DNA from: Planctomycetota bacterium | GTDB taxonomy: Bacteria; Planctomycetota; UBA1135; UBA2386 | NCBI GenBank assembly: GCA_016713175.1 | Contig: JADJPQ010000003.1 | Location: forward strand, 186,001 to 250,000 | Direction of reading: 5' to 3' | DNA length: 64,000 bases | Shown: in pieces, positions 27,214-36,587 of the stretch | How positions within the stretch are numbered: the stretch's first letter is position 1 | How the letters are laid out: every line of letters begins with the position of its first letter | The notes under the pieces: generated by a model | Seen by the model: only the letters and a program-made list of their open reading frames with translations | The model's database searches: none | Told to the model about the DNA's origin: nothing | Position numbers and translations under genes: made by a program

Positions 27214-27998
27214 CTGCACACCTGCCGCCTGAAGTACTGATCGCCTTCCAGGACGGCACCCTCGACGAGTCGACCGAACGGGAAGCCGCCGCGCACCTGC
27301 ATCGCTGCACCGAGTGCGCCCAGCAGCTGGCCGAGTTGCGGTCGGTCGACGAGTTCGTGGCTCCGGCCGCCGCGGCGCGGACCGAGGCCGGAGCCGCGAT
27401 GACCGAGGCCGCGATGTTCGACGTGGCGCAACGTGTGCTGACGCAACCGCGAACGAGCAGCGAGGGCGCGCGCGCCGGACCTGGCCGCCCTGGCTGGCTG
27501 GCGCCTCTGCTGCTGGCAGCGCTCGGGTTGCTGGCTGCGACCCTGTACGCGACCATGATTGCCGACGCGCCAGCAGCGGCCGTAGGTATTCGCGTGCACC
27601 GCTACACGGCCGACCAGGCGATGCGCGGCGCCGCGCACCGGTTCCATGTCGAACTGGATGTGCCGGCACCGCGCTGGCTGGCCGTGTTTGCGCGCACGGC
27701 CGATGGCCGGATCGAACAGCTGTTCCCTTCGGTCAACCCGGCACTCGCCAGCCTCGACACGCCGATGCCTCTCCGCGCGGGGACGCAGCGGGTTCCGGCC
27801 GAGGCGATGCTGGACTGGGAGTTCGACGGCGATCGACCGCCGCAGATGCTGTGGGTCGTGCCGATGCCCGACGCACCGGACAACGACGGCCGGCGGTGGC
27901 TTCGCGACCTGCTGACCAACGGCGCGGACCCGACGATCGCCTCGGCGCTGCAACAGCGCTTCCGCGACGCGCGAGCCGTGCCGTTCCCGCGGCTGTGA
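27210..27998 (+). CDS. Membrane anti-sigma factor with zinc-finger (zf-HC2) domain
   Basis: The 262-residue protein has the HxxxCxxC anti-sigma zinc-finger motif (His29, Cys33, Cys36 in HLHRCTECAQQL), a Thr/Ala linker, one membrane helix (about residues 90-112) and an outer domain of about 140 residues with a beta-rich HRYTADQAMRGAAHRFHVELD strand. The finger should bind the sigma factor encoded directly upstream and hold it at the membrane; the outer domain would sense the signal. The ATG overlaps the stop of the sigma gene, so the pair is made in step. The outer domain resembles DUF4384-type sensors only loosely. Confidence 0.88.
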   Translation: MTAHLPPEVLIAFQDGTLDESTEREAAAHLHRCTECAQQLAELRSVDEFVAPAAAARTEAGAAMTEAAMFDVAQRVLTQPRTSSEGARAGPGRPGWLAPLLLAALGLLAATLYATMIADAPAAAVGIRVHRYTADQAMRGAAHRFHVELDVPAPRWLAVFARTADGRIEQLFPSVNPALASLDTPMPLRAGTQRVPAEAMLDWEFDGDRPPQMLWVVPMPDAPDNDGRRWLRDLLTNGADPTIASALQQRFRDARAVPFPRL

Positions 27999-28053
27999 CC
28001 CGCGGAACGCGAAGCGTCGCTCGTACAGGATCGCCAACGGCGAGCCACCAGGC

Positions 28054-30582
28054 TCAGAAGACGCCGAGGGTCAGCGTCAGGCCGTCGCTGCTGACGATCT
28101 GGCCGACGGCGAAGTTCGCATCGAGTTCGATCTGCACCACCTGGTGGTGCAGAACCGCGCCCGCGAAGACGGGATCCGTCGGCATGCCGAACTGACTCGC
28201 AGCCGTGCCACCAGTGATCGGCAGCAGCAGTGTCGCATCGGGACTGGCGAGCAGGGTGCAGCCGACGCAACCGGCGGGATGGAGCGCGTTCAGCGGCGTG
28301 CCCGGCGACGACAGGCCGAGCAGGCCAAACGCGAGCGAGTTCGCCGCCATCCCGGTGGTCGAGGATCGGAACGTGCCACCGATCCACGGCAACTCGACCA
28401 GTTCCTGCAGCATCTGGCCGGCGCTGCTGAAGCCACCCTGGCCGAACCTCGTCGTCGATGCCGGACACGTCGTGGTCAGGCGCGCGATGAAGTCCGCCGG
28501 CATGCCGCCCGCCGACGCGAACTGGCCGCCGGCGATCACGTCGCCGTTGGCCATCGTGGTGAGAGCCTCGACCGTGTTGTCGGTGCCCGTTCCGAACGCC
28601 GACCACGAACTGCCATTCCAGCGCGCCACGTGATTGGTGCTCACCCCACCCGCCGCCGAGAATCCGCCGCCGGCCACGAGGTCCCCGTTCGGCAGCGTGG
28701 TGAATGCGAACACGCGGTTGTTCAGCCCCGAACCGAGCGGCGACCACGACGTCCCGTTCCAGCGCGCGACCCGGCTGGCGCTGACGCCGCCTGCGCTCGT
28801 GAACTGACCGCCGGCCACGACGTCGCCATTGGCGAGCGTGATCAGCGTGTAGACATCGTGGATGCCGGAGCCAAGCGGCGACCACGAAGTCCCGTCCCAC
28901 TGCGCAATGCCGTTGGCGCTCACACCACCCGCGGTCGTGAAGTAGCCCCCGGCCACCACGTTGCCGTTCGGCAGTGCCGTCACTGCCGTGACGCGGCCGT
29001 TCATGCCGGTGCCGAGCGCCGACCACGCGGCGCCGTCCCACCGCGCGATGTAGTTGACGAGCACGCCGCCGGCAGTCGTGAAGTAACCGCCAGCGATCAG
29101 GTTGCCGTTGGGCAATGCGGCCAGGGCAGAGACGGTGCTGTTCATGCCGGTGCCGAGCGGTGACCAGAAGATGCCGTTGAACTGGGCGATGTAGCTGGTG
29201 GTCACCACGCCGCCGGAGGTGAAGTAGCCTCCTGCAACGACGGTGCCATTGGCGAGCCTGGTCAGGGCCAGGACGCTGTTGTTCAAGCCATTTCCGATCA
29301 GTGCTCCCGGCAACCAGGCTGCGCCATTCCACCGCGCGACGTGGCGGCTGACCGCGGTGCCCGCCAGGGTGAAGTCGCCGCCGGCGAACAATTCGCCGTT
29401 CTGGTGCGTGGCGAGAGCGCGCACCGCGCCGTTCGTGCTCGAGCCCGGACCCAGTCCCGACCAGGTCGTGCCATCCCACTGGGCGATGCACGTCGCGTGG
29501 ACCGGGCCCGGGTCCGCGTAGGGCCAGCACGCGACCAGGTTGCCGCTCGGCAACGTGGCGAGAGCGTACACCTGGGCGTTGACGCCCGATCCGAGCGCCG
29601 ACCACGAATTGCCGTCCCACCGCGCGATGTAGTTCGCGGAGACCCCACCGGCGAGAGTGAAGCGCCCGCCGGCGATCAGATCACCGTTCGGCAGCCTGGC
29701 CAGGACTTCGATGTCGTTGTTCGTACCCTGGCCGGCCGTTCCCTGGCCGAGCCTCGACCACCGCGTGCCATCCCACAGCGCGATGTTGTTCGTGCTGACG
29801 CCGCCAGCGGAATGGAACCCACCGCCGACGACGAGTTGGCCGTTCGGCAGGCCGAGCAGGGTGCTGACACCGCCATCCAGGCCGGTGCCAAGCGCCGACC
29901 AGGACGTGCCATCCCACTGGGCGACGCGATTGGCGCCGATACCGTCCGCAGTGACGAAGGAACCGCCCGCGACCAGATCGCCGTTCGGCAGGGTGGTGAG
30001 GGACGTCACGTCGTTGTCCATGCCCGAACCCATGGCCGACCACGCCGTGCCGTCCCACCGCGCGATGCGGTTGGCGGCAACGCCGCCGGCGGTGGTGAAG
30101 CGGCCCCCGGCGATCAAGTCGCCGTTGGGCAACTCGGTGAGCGACAACACGTCGTCGTTCATGCCCGCGCCGAGCGCCGACCACGAGGTGCCATCCCAGC
30201 GGGCGATGCGCACGGCGCCGATGCCGCCCGCCGAGGTGAAATCGCCACCAGCGATGAGGTCGCCGTTGGCGAGCGCGGCGAGCGACCAGACGAAGTCGTT
30301 CACGCCCGAGCCAAGCGTCGCCCACCTGCCCGAGGCCGGGTCCCAGGTGGCGACCCGGTTCGCCGCAGTCGAGCCGGCCACCGTGAACGAGCCCGCCACC
30401 ACCACCACCGGGGTCGCGGGCCCTGGCCCATCGGGGTCCCAGGTCGTGGTCGCCATGGCGAAGTAGTTCACCCCAGGCGGCGCGGTCATCGGCTGCCAGG
30501 AGTTCGTGCACTGCGCCTCGGTTTCGGCACAGAGCAAGGTGGCGGCGAGGGCCAGGAGCTTGATGAGTGGGATGGTGTTCAT
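28054..30582 (-). CDS. Secreted protein with fourteen 47-residue propeller-type repeats
   Basis: The start ATG at 30582 has GGAGG five to eight bases upstream and gives an 842-residue protein with a signal peptide of about 23 residues. Residues 56 to about 700 contain fourteen repeats of about 47 residues with the core LPNGDLIAGGxFTxAGGVxxNxIARWDGTxWSxLGxG. The strong Gly-Gly and Trp-Asp-Gly pattern suits a beta-propeller or a delta-60-like repeat fold. Unit 7 is degenerate (LVACWPYADPGPVHAT). The last about 140 residues form the recurring C-terminal domain (FGQGGFSSAGQ start). Function is unknown; an adhesive or structural role is likely. It is transcribed away from the next plus-strand gene. 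Confidence 0.88.
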   Translation of the reverse strand: MNTIPLIKLLALAATLLCAETEAQCTNSWQPMTAPPGVNYFAMATTTWDPDGPGPATPVVVVAGSFTVAGSTAANRVATWDPASGRWATLGSGVNDFVWSLAALANGDLIAGGDFTSAGGIGAVRIARWDGTSWSALGAGMNDDVLSLTELPNGDLIAGGRFTTAGGVAANRIARWDGTAWSAMGSGMDNDVTSLTTLPNGDLVAGGSFVTADGIGANRVAQWDGTSWSALGTGLDGGVSTLLGLPNGQLVVGGGFHSAGGVSTNNIALWDGTRWSRLGQGTAGQGTNNDIEVLARLPNGDLIAGGRFTLAGGVSANYIARWDGNSWSALGSGVNAQVYALATLPSGNLVACWPYADPGPVHATCIAQWDGTTWSGLGPGSSTNGAVRALATHQNGELFAGGDFTLAGTAVSRHVARWNGAAWLPGALIGNGLNNSVLALTRLANGTVVAGGYFTSGGVVTTSYIAQFNGIFWSPLGTGMNSTVSALAALPNGNLIAGGYFTTAGGVLVNYIARWDGAAWSALGTGMNGRVTAVTALPNGNVVAGGYFTTAGGVSANGIAQWDGTSWSPLGSGIHDVYTLITLANGDVVAGGQFTSAGGVSASRVARWNGTSWSPLGSGLNNRVFAFTTLPNGDLVAGGGFSAAGGVSTNHVARWNGSSWSAFGTGTDNTVEALTTMANGDVIAGGQFASAGGMPADFIARLTTTCPASTTRFGQGGFSSAGQMLQELVELPWIGGTFRSSTTGMAANSLAFGLLGLSSPGTPLNALHPAGCVGCTLLASPDATLLLPITGGTAASQFGMPTDPVFAGAVLHHQVVQIELDANFAVGQIVSSDGLTLTLGVF
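28480..30417 (-). repeat. Fourteen tandem 141-bp coding repeats
   Basis: The 141-base period reflects the 47-residue repeats of the secreted protein. The units differ in sequence (roughly half to three quarters identical by protein), so this is an old array kept by selection on protein shape, not a recent expansion. It is not a CRISPR: there is no short conserved repeat with unique spacers. Confidence 0.85.
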
Positions 30583-30778
30583 GTGGGACCTCCGCGATCG
30601 GCAGCACGAGCGGCGCTGCCGCCGCGCCGTCACACCGGACCAGGCGATTCTGCTGGCACCCTCGCCCCTCCGGTTCGCGTCCGGTCCTGGGTGCCCCTGG
30701 GCAGCGATCCGTGCGGTGCGGTGTGACAACAGGCGCCAGGCCCCGCTCCTGCCGACACACCTTCCTCCAGGAGCACTC
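30583..30778. other. Divergent intergenic region
   Basis: This 196-base gap separates the repeat-protein gene (minus strand) from a gene remnant (plus strand) and should contain the repeat-protein promoter. Its plus-strand end has AGGAG five bases before the remnant's ATG. No RNA or hairpin is convincing. Confidence 0.4.
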
Positions 30779-31230
30779 ATGCGACCCATCCTCTGCGTCT
30801 TCGCCTTCGCCGCCGCACTGCTCGGACAAAGCGTCGTCTTCCCGAGCACGCACGCGACCATCCCCGACGGCTCGACCTTGGGCAAGCGATGACCGCACCG
30901 TACGGCCTGCAGGCGTTCGGCCTTCCCCTTGCCTGCCAAGGCCAGGTGCCGATGAACGGGTTGCTGACGGTGGCGACGCAGTCCAATCCGTTCGGCTATG
31001 CGTACTCCTTCGTGCCAGTCCCCGCCGGCCTCATGTTCAACAACTTCACGATCAGCAGCCAGGCAGTGATCCTCGACCCGCTCGCGCCTGGTGGCCTCGT
31101 GGTGTCGAACGCCGACCAGATCCGGTTCGGCATCACGCCACCGGCCGCCATCGCATTCAGCCAGGGCAGCGCCACCGCACCGACCGGTCTCGTCTACGCC
31201 GACCAGGGCGTCGTCACGTTCTTCAACTGA
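30779..31230 (+). pseudogene. Secreted-protein gene with a large internal deletion
   Basis: The first frame starts with AGGAG and ATG, encodes a signal peptide (MRPILCVFAFAAALLGQS) and then the opening VVFPSTHATIPDGSTLG of a secreted planctomycete family, and stops after 37 residues at 30892. A second frame starts within the stop codon (30889) and encodes 113 residues (PYGLQAFGLPLACQGQ to the end) that look like the C-terminal domain of the same kind of protein. The expected middle of several hundred residues is missing. I infer an internal deletion that also shifted the frame; the ATGA junction may still allow some read-on, so a two-peptide product is not excluded. Confidence 0.65.
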
Positions 31231-31263
31231 TGACGCGCGGAAAGCAGGTCCAGAGGCATGGCC

Positions 31264-31875
31264 TCATGACTGCCGCGATTCGCTCCGGCGGAGTTCGCCC
31301 AGACGCAGCGCCAGGCGCGACAGCCCCCGATGCACGAGGTTGCGCACCGCGCCTTCGCTGCGCTGCATGCGCGCCGCGATGGCGGGGTAGTCCATGCCGC
31401 ACAGGCGCTGCAGACTGATCGCTTCCTGGTAGTCGGCCGGCAACTCGGCGAACGCCTGCTCGATGCGCCGCACTTCGTCCGCGCTCACGGCGACTCGACT
31501 CGGTGTCGTCAGGTCGGCGAGGCCAGCCGGCAGTCCGTCGCTTTGCCGGCCACTGCCGACTTCTTCGCGCGCCGGTGAACGCCGCCCGGCGGCGACGAAT
31601 CGCGCCTTGTCGATGAGCTTGCGCTCCGCCTTCACGTAGAGCCAATGACGGAACGCGGCCTCGCCTCGCCACTCGAACGTGCCGAGATCGGCGAGCACCT
31701 CCCGGGCAACCGATTGCACCAGATCCTCGGGTGTCTCGCGCGCTCGCAGGATCGCCCCCATGCGCAACCGCAGCCAGCTCCGCAGCCCGGCCAGGTGGCG
31801 GACCAGCAGGGCCTCGACCGCCGCAGCCTCGTTGCCGCGCGCACGGGTGACGAGGGGGAGGCTGGACGAGTTCAT
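31264..31875 (-). CDS. ECF-type RNA polymerase sigma factor
   Basis: The 203-residue protein shows sigma region 2 (ETPEDLVQSVAREVLADLGTF) and region 4 (LPADYQEAISLQRLCGMDY, then AIAARMQRSEGAVRNLVHRG). The closest relatives by pattern are planctomycete ECF sigma factors that work with Ser/Thr kinases. Its ATG lies only 30 bases from the divergent kinase gene, so the two share a promoter region, and the kinase is the likely partner or regulator. No anti-sigma gene is adjacent. There is no clear Shine-Dalgarno. Confidence 0.88.
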   Translation of the reverse strand: MNSSSLPLVTRARGNEAAAVEALLVRHLAGLRSWLRLRMGAILRARETPEDLVQSVAREVLADLGTFEWRGEAAFRHWLYVKAERKLIDKARFVAAGRRSPAREEVGSGRQSDGLPAGLADLTTPSRVAVSADEVRRIEQAFAELPADYQEAISLQRLCGMDYPAIAARMQRSEGAVRNLVHRGLSRLALRLGELRRSESRQS

Positions 31876-31905
31876 GACCAGCCAGGACAGTATCGGGTCA
31901 GCGCG

Positions 31906-34497
31906 ATGCAGAGCAACCACCCGGACGGCCCAGCCCGAGCCAGTTCGCTCGAGGATCTGCTGACGGCGGCTCTCGAGCTCCAGGAGACCGGCGGCATGCC
32001 GGAACTCGAGGCGTTCCTCGCTGCGCATCCGGACCAGGCAGCGGCATTGCGGGAGGCGCTCACCGATCTCCGTACGATCGACGTGCTGGCGCCTGAGGCC
32101 GCCGCGCCGCCAAGGCAATTCGGCGAGTTCCATCTGCTGGGCACCCTGGGCGCTGGCGGCATGGGCATCGTCTACCTGGCCGACCAGTCGTCGCTCGGCC
32201 GCGAAGTGGCCGTGAAGGTGGTACGCCCCGAGCTGCTGTTCTTCGACGGCGCGCGCGAACGCTTCCGGCGCGAGATCGACGCCGTGGCCAGGCTCGAACA
32301 CCCGGCCATCGTGCCGATCCTGGCCACCGGTACCGCAGATGGCGTCCCGTACTATGTCATGCCCCGCATCCACGGTCGCAGTGCCGAAACCGTCATGCGT
32401 GCCCTTCACGGGCGCGATGCCGGTTCGCTGCGTGGCGTCGATCTGCGGGGCGTCCTGCCTGACGCCCAGTCGCCCGACGCGTCGGATGGCACACCGGTGT
32501 TCGGTGGTGCGTGGTGGCAGGCCGTCGTGCATCTCGTGCATCAGGCCGCGCTCGGTATCGCCCACGCCCACAGCCGCGGCGTACTGCACCGCGACCTCAA
32601 GCCTTCGAACCTGATGCTCACGGCCGACGGCCGCGCAATCGTGCTCGACTTCGGCCTGGCGATCGCGCGCGGCGATGCGCAGCTCACACGCTCGGGAACC
32701 GCGGCCGGGTCGCCCGCTTACATGGCGCCGGAGCAGGTTCGCGGCGAACACGCGGACGAGCGCACCGACGTCTATGGACTCGCCGCGACGCTGCATTGCC
32801 TGCTCTGTCTGCGACCGCCCTTCGAAGCCGCGGACGGCGAGTCGTTGCGCAACTTGATCCTCGCCGGTGTCCGGCAAACGCTGGCCCCGGCCGCGGCGCC
32901 CGTCGAGCTGCGCCTCGTGCTCGACCAGGCGCTCGACGTCGACCCGGCCTGCCGCTATCCGACCGCGGCCACGTTCGCTGCCGACCTGCTTGCCGTCCTC
33001 GATGGCCGACCGATCGCCGCCCGCGGGGTGCCGGCGCCCGTGCGCCTGCGGCGGCTCGCCCGCCGCCACCGCGTGCTCGCCACCGCGCTCGCCGCCCTGG
33101 CCATGTTTGCCGTGGTGTTGCCAACGGCGCTGTTGTGGCAACAGCGGCGCGCCAACGACCTGCTCGCCGCTCAGGTGCAGCGGTCGGACCACAGTGCACG
33201 CGTCAGCGCCGAAACGATCGAGACGCTGCTCGCTGCCCTCGCCCGCGAACGCATGCTGTACACCCCCGGCGGCCAGGAAGCGGCTGCCGGCATGCTGCGT
33301 GCGGCGCTGCGGCACTTCGACGCGCTCGCCGACGACCCGTCGCAGCAGGAACGGGTGCAGGCGCTACGGGTCCGCACCATGCTGCGACTTGCCGAGGTCG
33401 AAAAGGCCCGCGGCCGTTTCGAAACGGCGATCGACGCCGCCCGCCGAGCCGCGCGCCTGTGCGGCGACAGCGAACTCGCGGGCGAAGCGCGGTTGCGCCG
33501 AGGTGAAGCCAATCGTGTACTCGCCGGATTCCTGATCGACCGCGGCCTGGTCGCGGAAGCGCCGGACCTGCTCGCCAGGAGCCGAGCCGACCTGGAGCCG
33601 CTGATCGCCACGCCCGAGTGGCGCGCCCGGGCCCAGGTCAATCTGGCGGCCTTGCGCGAACACGGCGCGATGCTGGCGAGCCGAGCGGGCGATCTGGCGA
33701 CACAGGAGGCCATGCTACGCGAGGCGACCCGTGGCTACGCCGATGCCGGCGAAAGGCTCTGCCAAACCTGCACGCAAGCGCAGCTGAGCAGCGTGTTGAT
33801 CGCCCGTCGACAACCCGCCGCGGCACTCGCGATCGCCGATCAGGTGCTCGTCGACCTGGCGCTTCCAGGCCTGCGCGAAGACGGTTGGCCGACGCCGCAA
33901 TTCGTGGATGCGATGGCGCGCATGGCGCGCGGTCGCGCCTTGGAGTTGCTCGGCCGCACCGACGAAGCAGACGTCGAACAGCAGCGCGCCCTTGCCGGAC
34001 TCGACGGCTTCTTGCAGGACTTCCCGAACGACCCTTCGGCGCGGCGCGCGCGCGGCATCACCGCCCATTCCTTGGCGCAACGCTGCATCGAGCAACGACG
34101 GTGGTCGGAGGCACGTACTCTGCTGGAACGTGCGTGTGACGACCAGGGCCTCGCGCTGGCGAGCGTACCCGACCTGCCGGGTGCGCGGCAGGATCTCGGC
34201 CGCCATCGCCGCAAGCTGGCGCAATGCCTCGAGGCGCTCGCTGACTTCACGGCCCTCGAGCCGCTGGCCCGCGAACTCGGCCAGATGGCCGCAGACCCGC
34301 TGCTGCCGCTGTGTGCCGCCCATTGCCTGATGGCATGCGCCGGGCATGCCCCCGCGCGCGCCGCCGCATTGCGCGCCGAAGCGCTCGAACTGTGGTTGGA
34401 GTCGGCGCGCCGCGGCCGAGCCCTCGATTTCGACGACCCGGTGTTCGCGCCGTTGCATGCCGACCCGCGCGTGGCGGCGCTGCGCCGCGGTCAGTGA
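31906..34497 (+). CDS. Membrane Ser/Thr protein kinase with TPR-like outer region
   Basis: From the ATG at 31906, the 863-residue protein has a short helical leader (DLLTAALELQETGG), then a Hanks-type kinase at about 73-370: GAGGMGIVY loop (82-90), Lys104, HRDLKPSN (228-235), DFG (248-250) and APE (274-276). A membrane helix (about 389-411) follows, and then about 450 residues of TPR-like helices (EAPDLLARSRADLEPLIATP). The kinase part should be cytoplasmic and the repeats outside. It is divergent from an ECF sigma factor gene 30 bases away, a pairing common in planctomycetes. Confidence 0.92.
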   Translation: MQSNHPDGPARASSLEDLLTAALELQETGGMPELEAFLAAHPDQAAALREALTDLRTIDVLAPEAAAPPRQFGEFHLLGTLGAGGMGIVYLADQSSLGREVAVKVVRPELLFFDGARERFRREIDAVARLEHPAIVPILATGTADGVPYYVMPRIHGRSAETVMRALHGRDAGSLRGVDLRGVLPDAQSPDASDGTPVFGGAWWQAVVHLVHQAALGIAHAHSRGVLHRDLKPSNLMLTADGRAIVLDFGLAIARGDAQLTRSGTAAGSPAYMAPEQVRGEHADERTDVYGLAATLHCLLCLRPPFEAADGESLRNLILAGVRQTLAPAAAPVELRLVLDQALDVDPACRYPTAATFAADLLAVLDGRPIAARGVPAPVRLRRLARRHRVLATALAALAMFAVVLPTALLWQQRRANDLLAAQVQRSDHSARVSAETIETLLAALARERMLYTPGGQEAAAGMLRAALRHFDALADDPSQQERVQALRVRTMLRLAEVEKARGRFETAIDAARRAARLCGDSELAGEARLRRGEANRVLAGFLIDRGLVAEAPDLLARSRADLEPLIATPEWRARAQVNLAALREHGAMLASRAGDLATQEAMLREATRGYADAGERLCQTCTQAQLSSVLIARRQPAAALAIADQVLVDLALPGLREDGWPTPQFVDAMARMARGRALELLGRTDEADVEQQRALAGLDGFLQDFPNDPSARRARGITAHSLAQRCIEQRRWSEARTLLERACDDQGLALASVPDLPGARQDLGRHRRKLAQCLEALADFTALEPLARELGQMAADPLLPLCAAHCLMACAGHAPARAAALRAEALELWLESARRGRALDFDDPVFAPLHADPRVAALRRGQ

Positions 34498-34651
34498 CGC
34501 TGCTGCCGCCGAGCTGCTGCGCCCACGGCGGCGCCATCGATGCCAGCTCCGGACCCGGTCGCGGCTCGACGTTCCGCGGGTAGCCGATCGGCGCAAGCCA
34601 CAGAACGCCGGCAGGTGAACCGACCGCCGCCCGTATGCTGCCGCGCCGCCG

Positions 34652-35557
34652 ATGACCCCAGCGCCGACCAGTCTCGCTCCCCATGCCTGGCTGCTGGCGA
34701 TGAACGCGCTGTGGGGCGGCAGCTACTCGGTGGTCAAGGCGACGCTGGCGACGCTGACGCCGTTCGGACTGATCACCATGCGCTTCTGGCTGGCGGTCGT
34801 CTGCGTGCTGCCGTTCGTGCTGGGTGAACAGGGACGCCGCGATCTGCGCACGACATGCCGGCCCGGTCTGATCACCGGCGCGGTGCTGGCGATCGGCTAC
34901 ACGCTGCAGACCCTCGGCATGGCCGAGACCTCGGCGTCGACCGGCGGCTTCTTGTCGGGACTGATCGTGCTGCTCGTCGCCGTCGGCGGCTGGTTGGCCT
35001 TCGGTGAACGGCTCGGCGGCGCGGCATTGGCTGGCCTGACGATGGGCGTCGCCGGCATCGTGCTGTTGTGCTGGCCCGGCGCGGCAACGGCGACGGGGCC
35101 GGTCGACACCCCGCGGGGCATCGCGCTGCAGATCGGCGCCTCGACCAGCTACGCGGTGCACGTCCTGCTGCTGTCGCATCTGGGCAGGAACGCCCCGGCC
35201 CTGGCATTCTCGTTCTGGCAACTGCTGGTGGTCGCTGCCGTCGGCACGATCGCCGTCGGCATCGATGGGAACTTCCTGCAACCGGAACCCGGCAGCGCTT
35301 CGCCGTGGACGGCAACGCTGGCCGGGTATCTGTTCTACCTGGGCGCTCTCGCCACCGCGCTCGGCATCGCCGTGCAGAGCCAGGTGCAACATCGGATCCG
35401 CCCGACGCACGTGGCGATGCTGTTCGCGACCCAGCCACTGTTCGCCGCCGTGGTCGCCTGGGCCTGGCTCGGCGATCGGATGGGCCCCGTGCAGTTGCTC
35501 GGCGGTGGACTGATCGTCGCCGGCGTCGTCGTCGCCGGTCGGCAGCGCCGCGCCTGA
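34652..35557 (+). CDS. EamA/DMT-family transporter
   Basis: The 301-residue protein has ten membrane segments in two EamA halves. The first begins WLLAMNALWGGSYSVVKA, with the typical small-residue-rich start and TPFGLITMRFWLA; the second begins IGASTSYAVHVLLLSHLG. It ends with LLGGGLIVAGVVVAGRQRR, a standard C-terminal helix and basic tail. These transporters export or import small metabolites such as amino acids; the substrate cannot be told. It has its own promoter space of about 150 bases and converges on the next gene. Confidence 0.9.
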   Translation: MTPAPTSLAPHAWLLAMNALWGGSYSVVKATLATLTPFGLITMRFWLAVVCVLPFVLGEQGRRDLRTTCRPGLITGAVLAIGYTLQTLGMAETSASTGGFLSGLIVLLVAVGGWLAFGERLGGAALAGLTMGVAGIVLLCWPGAATATGPVDTPRGIALQIGASTSYAVHVLLLSHLGRNAPALAFSFWQLLVVAAVGTIAVGIDGNFLQPEPGSASPWTATLAGYLFYLGALATALGIAVQSQVQHRIRPTHVAMLFATQPLFAAVVAWAWLGDRMGPVQLLGGGLIVAGVVVAGRQRRA

Positions 35558-35558
35558 C

Positions 35559-36509
35559 TCACGTGCCACCGGCCGCCGGCCGCAGCCGCGCGAGCAGTTC
35601 GGCGAACGCCGGGGACGGCGCCAGCTGCACGCGACCAGCGCCCGGCTCGTGATTGCCCTGCTGCCGCTCGAAACCGCCATCCGGGCGGCGCCAGAACAGG
35701 TGCGGCGAGATCGGCCCGACGCCGTCGTCGAAGCGGCCGCGCGCCATCACCAGCATCGCCTCGACTGCCCACAGCGACAGCCCGTCGTCGAGCGGCAGGC
35801 TCAGCAGCACGTCGCGGGTCGGCACCGCCAGCAGATTGCCGTGCGCGCCCAGCCGCGGCAGCACCTGTTCGGGCGCCAGCACATGCGACGAAGCGAAGTT
35901 GTCGCCCGACAACACGTCGAGGGCCACCGCGGGCTTCGTGCCCAGCAGCAGCGACGACCGGTGCAGTTTCGTCAGGTGCGTCAGGTTGGCGATGCCGGCA
36001 ACGAACAGCTCCGCCGTCGGCACCGGCCACGTCTGTGCGACCAGCGTCGGCAGCAGCAGCATCGACGGGCCGATGTCGACGACCACGACGGTCGATGTAC
36101 CGGGCAGATCGACGCGTTCCACGAACTGGCCAGCCATCGCCGAGGACAGGTGTTGTTCTTGGTACAACCGCACACCCAGGTGTCGTCGGATCACCGCGAA
36201 CGGCTGATCCAGCAGGTTGCCGGTCCGCCGGGTGATCGCCTCGACGTCCGACAGACCGAGATGCTCGGCGACCAGCTGCGGCCATTGTTCGCGCGGCGCC
36301 TCATGGCAGAGGCGCGCAAGATTGGCGAGACCATGCTGCCCCGGCTGCCCGTCGACGACGGCGACGCCATCCTCGATGACGACGCGACGACCGTCGCGGC
36401 CGAGCACCGAGCGCACCAGATCATGGAAGTGCCGGCGCGTGCGACGATCGACGAACGGGTAGACCGGGGTCTGCGGAGCGAACGGGCGGAAAGACGACAA
36501 TCGGCTCAT
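35559..36509 (-). CDS. Unrecognised cytoplasmic protein
   Basis: AAGGAG lies seven bases before the ATG at 36509 and gives a 316-residue product without signal peptide or membrane helix. It has alternating helices and strands: RRVVIEDGVAVVDGQPGQHG near residue 40, FAVIRRHLGVRLYQEQHLSS near 100, TSTVVVVDIGPSMLLLPTLV near 135 and a VPTRDVLLSLPLDDGLSLWA motif near 225. The last motif (predicted reactive aspartates after a conserved strand) slightly recalls the DUF1444/YtpQ family, but I do not claim it. Its stop lies two bases beyond the EamA gene end (convergent). Confidence 0.72.
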   Translation of the reverse strand: MSRLSSFRPFAPQTPVYPFVDRRTRRHFHDLVRSVLGRDGRRVVIEDGVAVVDGQPGQHGLANLARLCHEAPREQWPQLVAEHLGLSDVEAITRRTGNLLDQPFAVIRRHLGVRLYQEQHLSSAMAGQFVERVDLPGTSTVVVVDIGPSMLLLPTLVAQTWPVPTAELFVAGIANLTHLTKLHRSSLLLGTKPAVALDVLSGDNFASSHVLAPEQVLPRLGAHGNLLAVPTRDVLLSLPLDDGLSLWAVEAMLVMARGRFDDGVGPISPHLFWRRPDGGFERQQGNHEPGAGRVQLAPSPAFAELLARLRPAAGGT

Positions 36510-36587
36510 GCGGCTTCTCCTTGGCCGCGACCATCGCGGCGCCACATACAAGGAGGGGGGACGGGGGCAGACCGGCGCGGAATTCCG

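Noticed and set aside
28480..30417. CRISPR-like periodic repeat
   Set aside because: The 141-base period is in coding frame, the units vary and there are no conserved short repeats with unique spacers.
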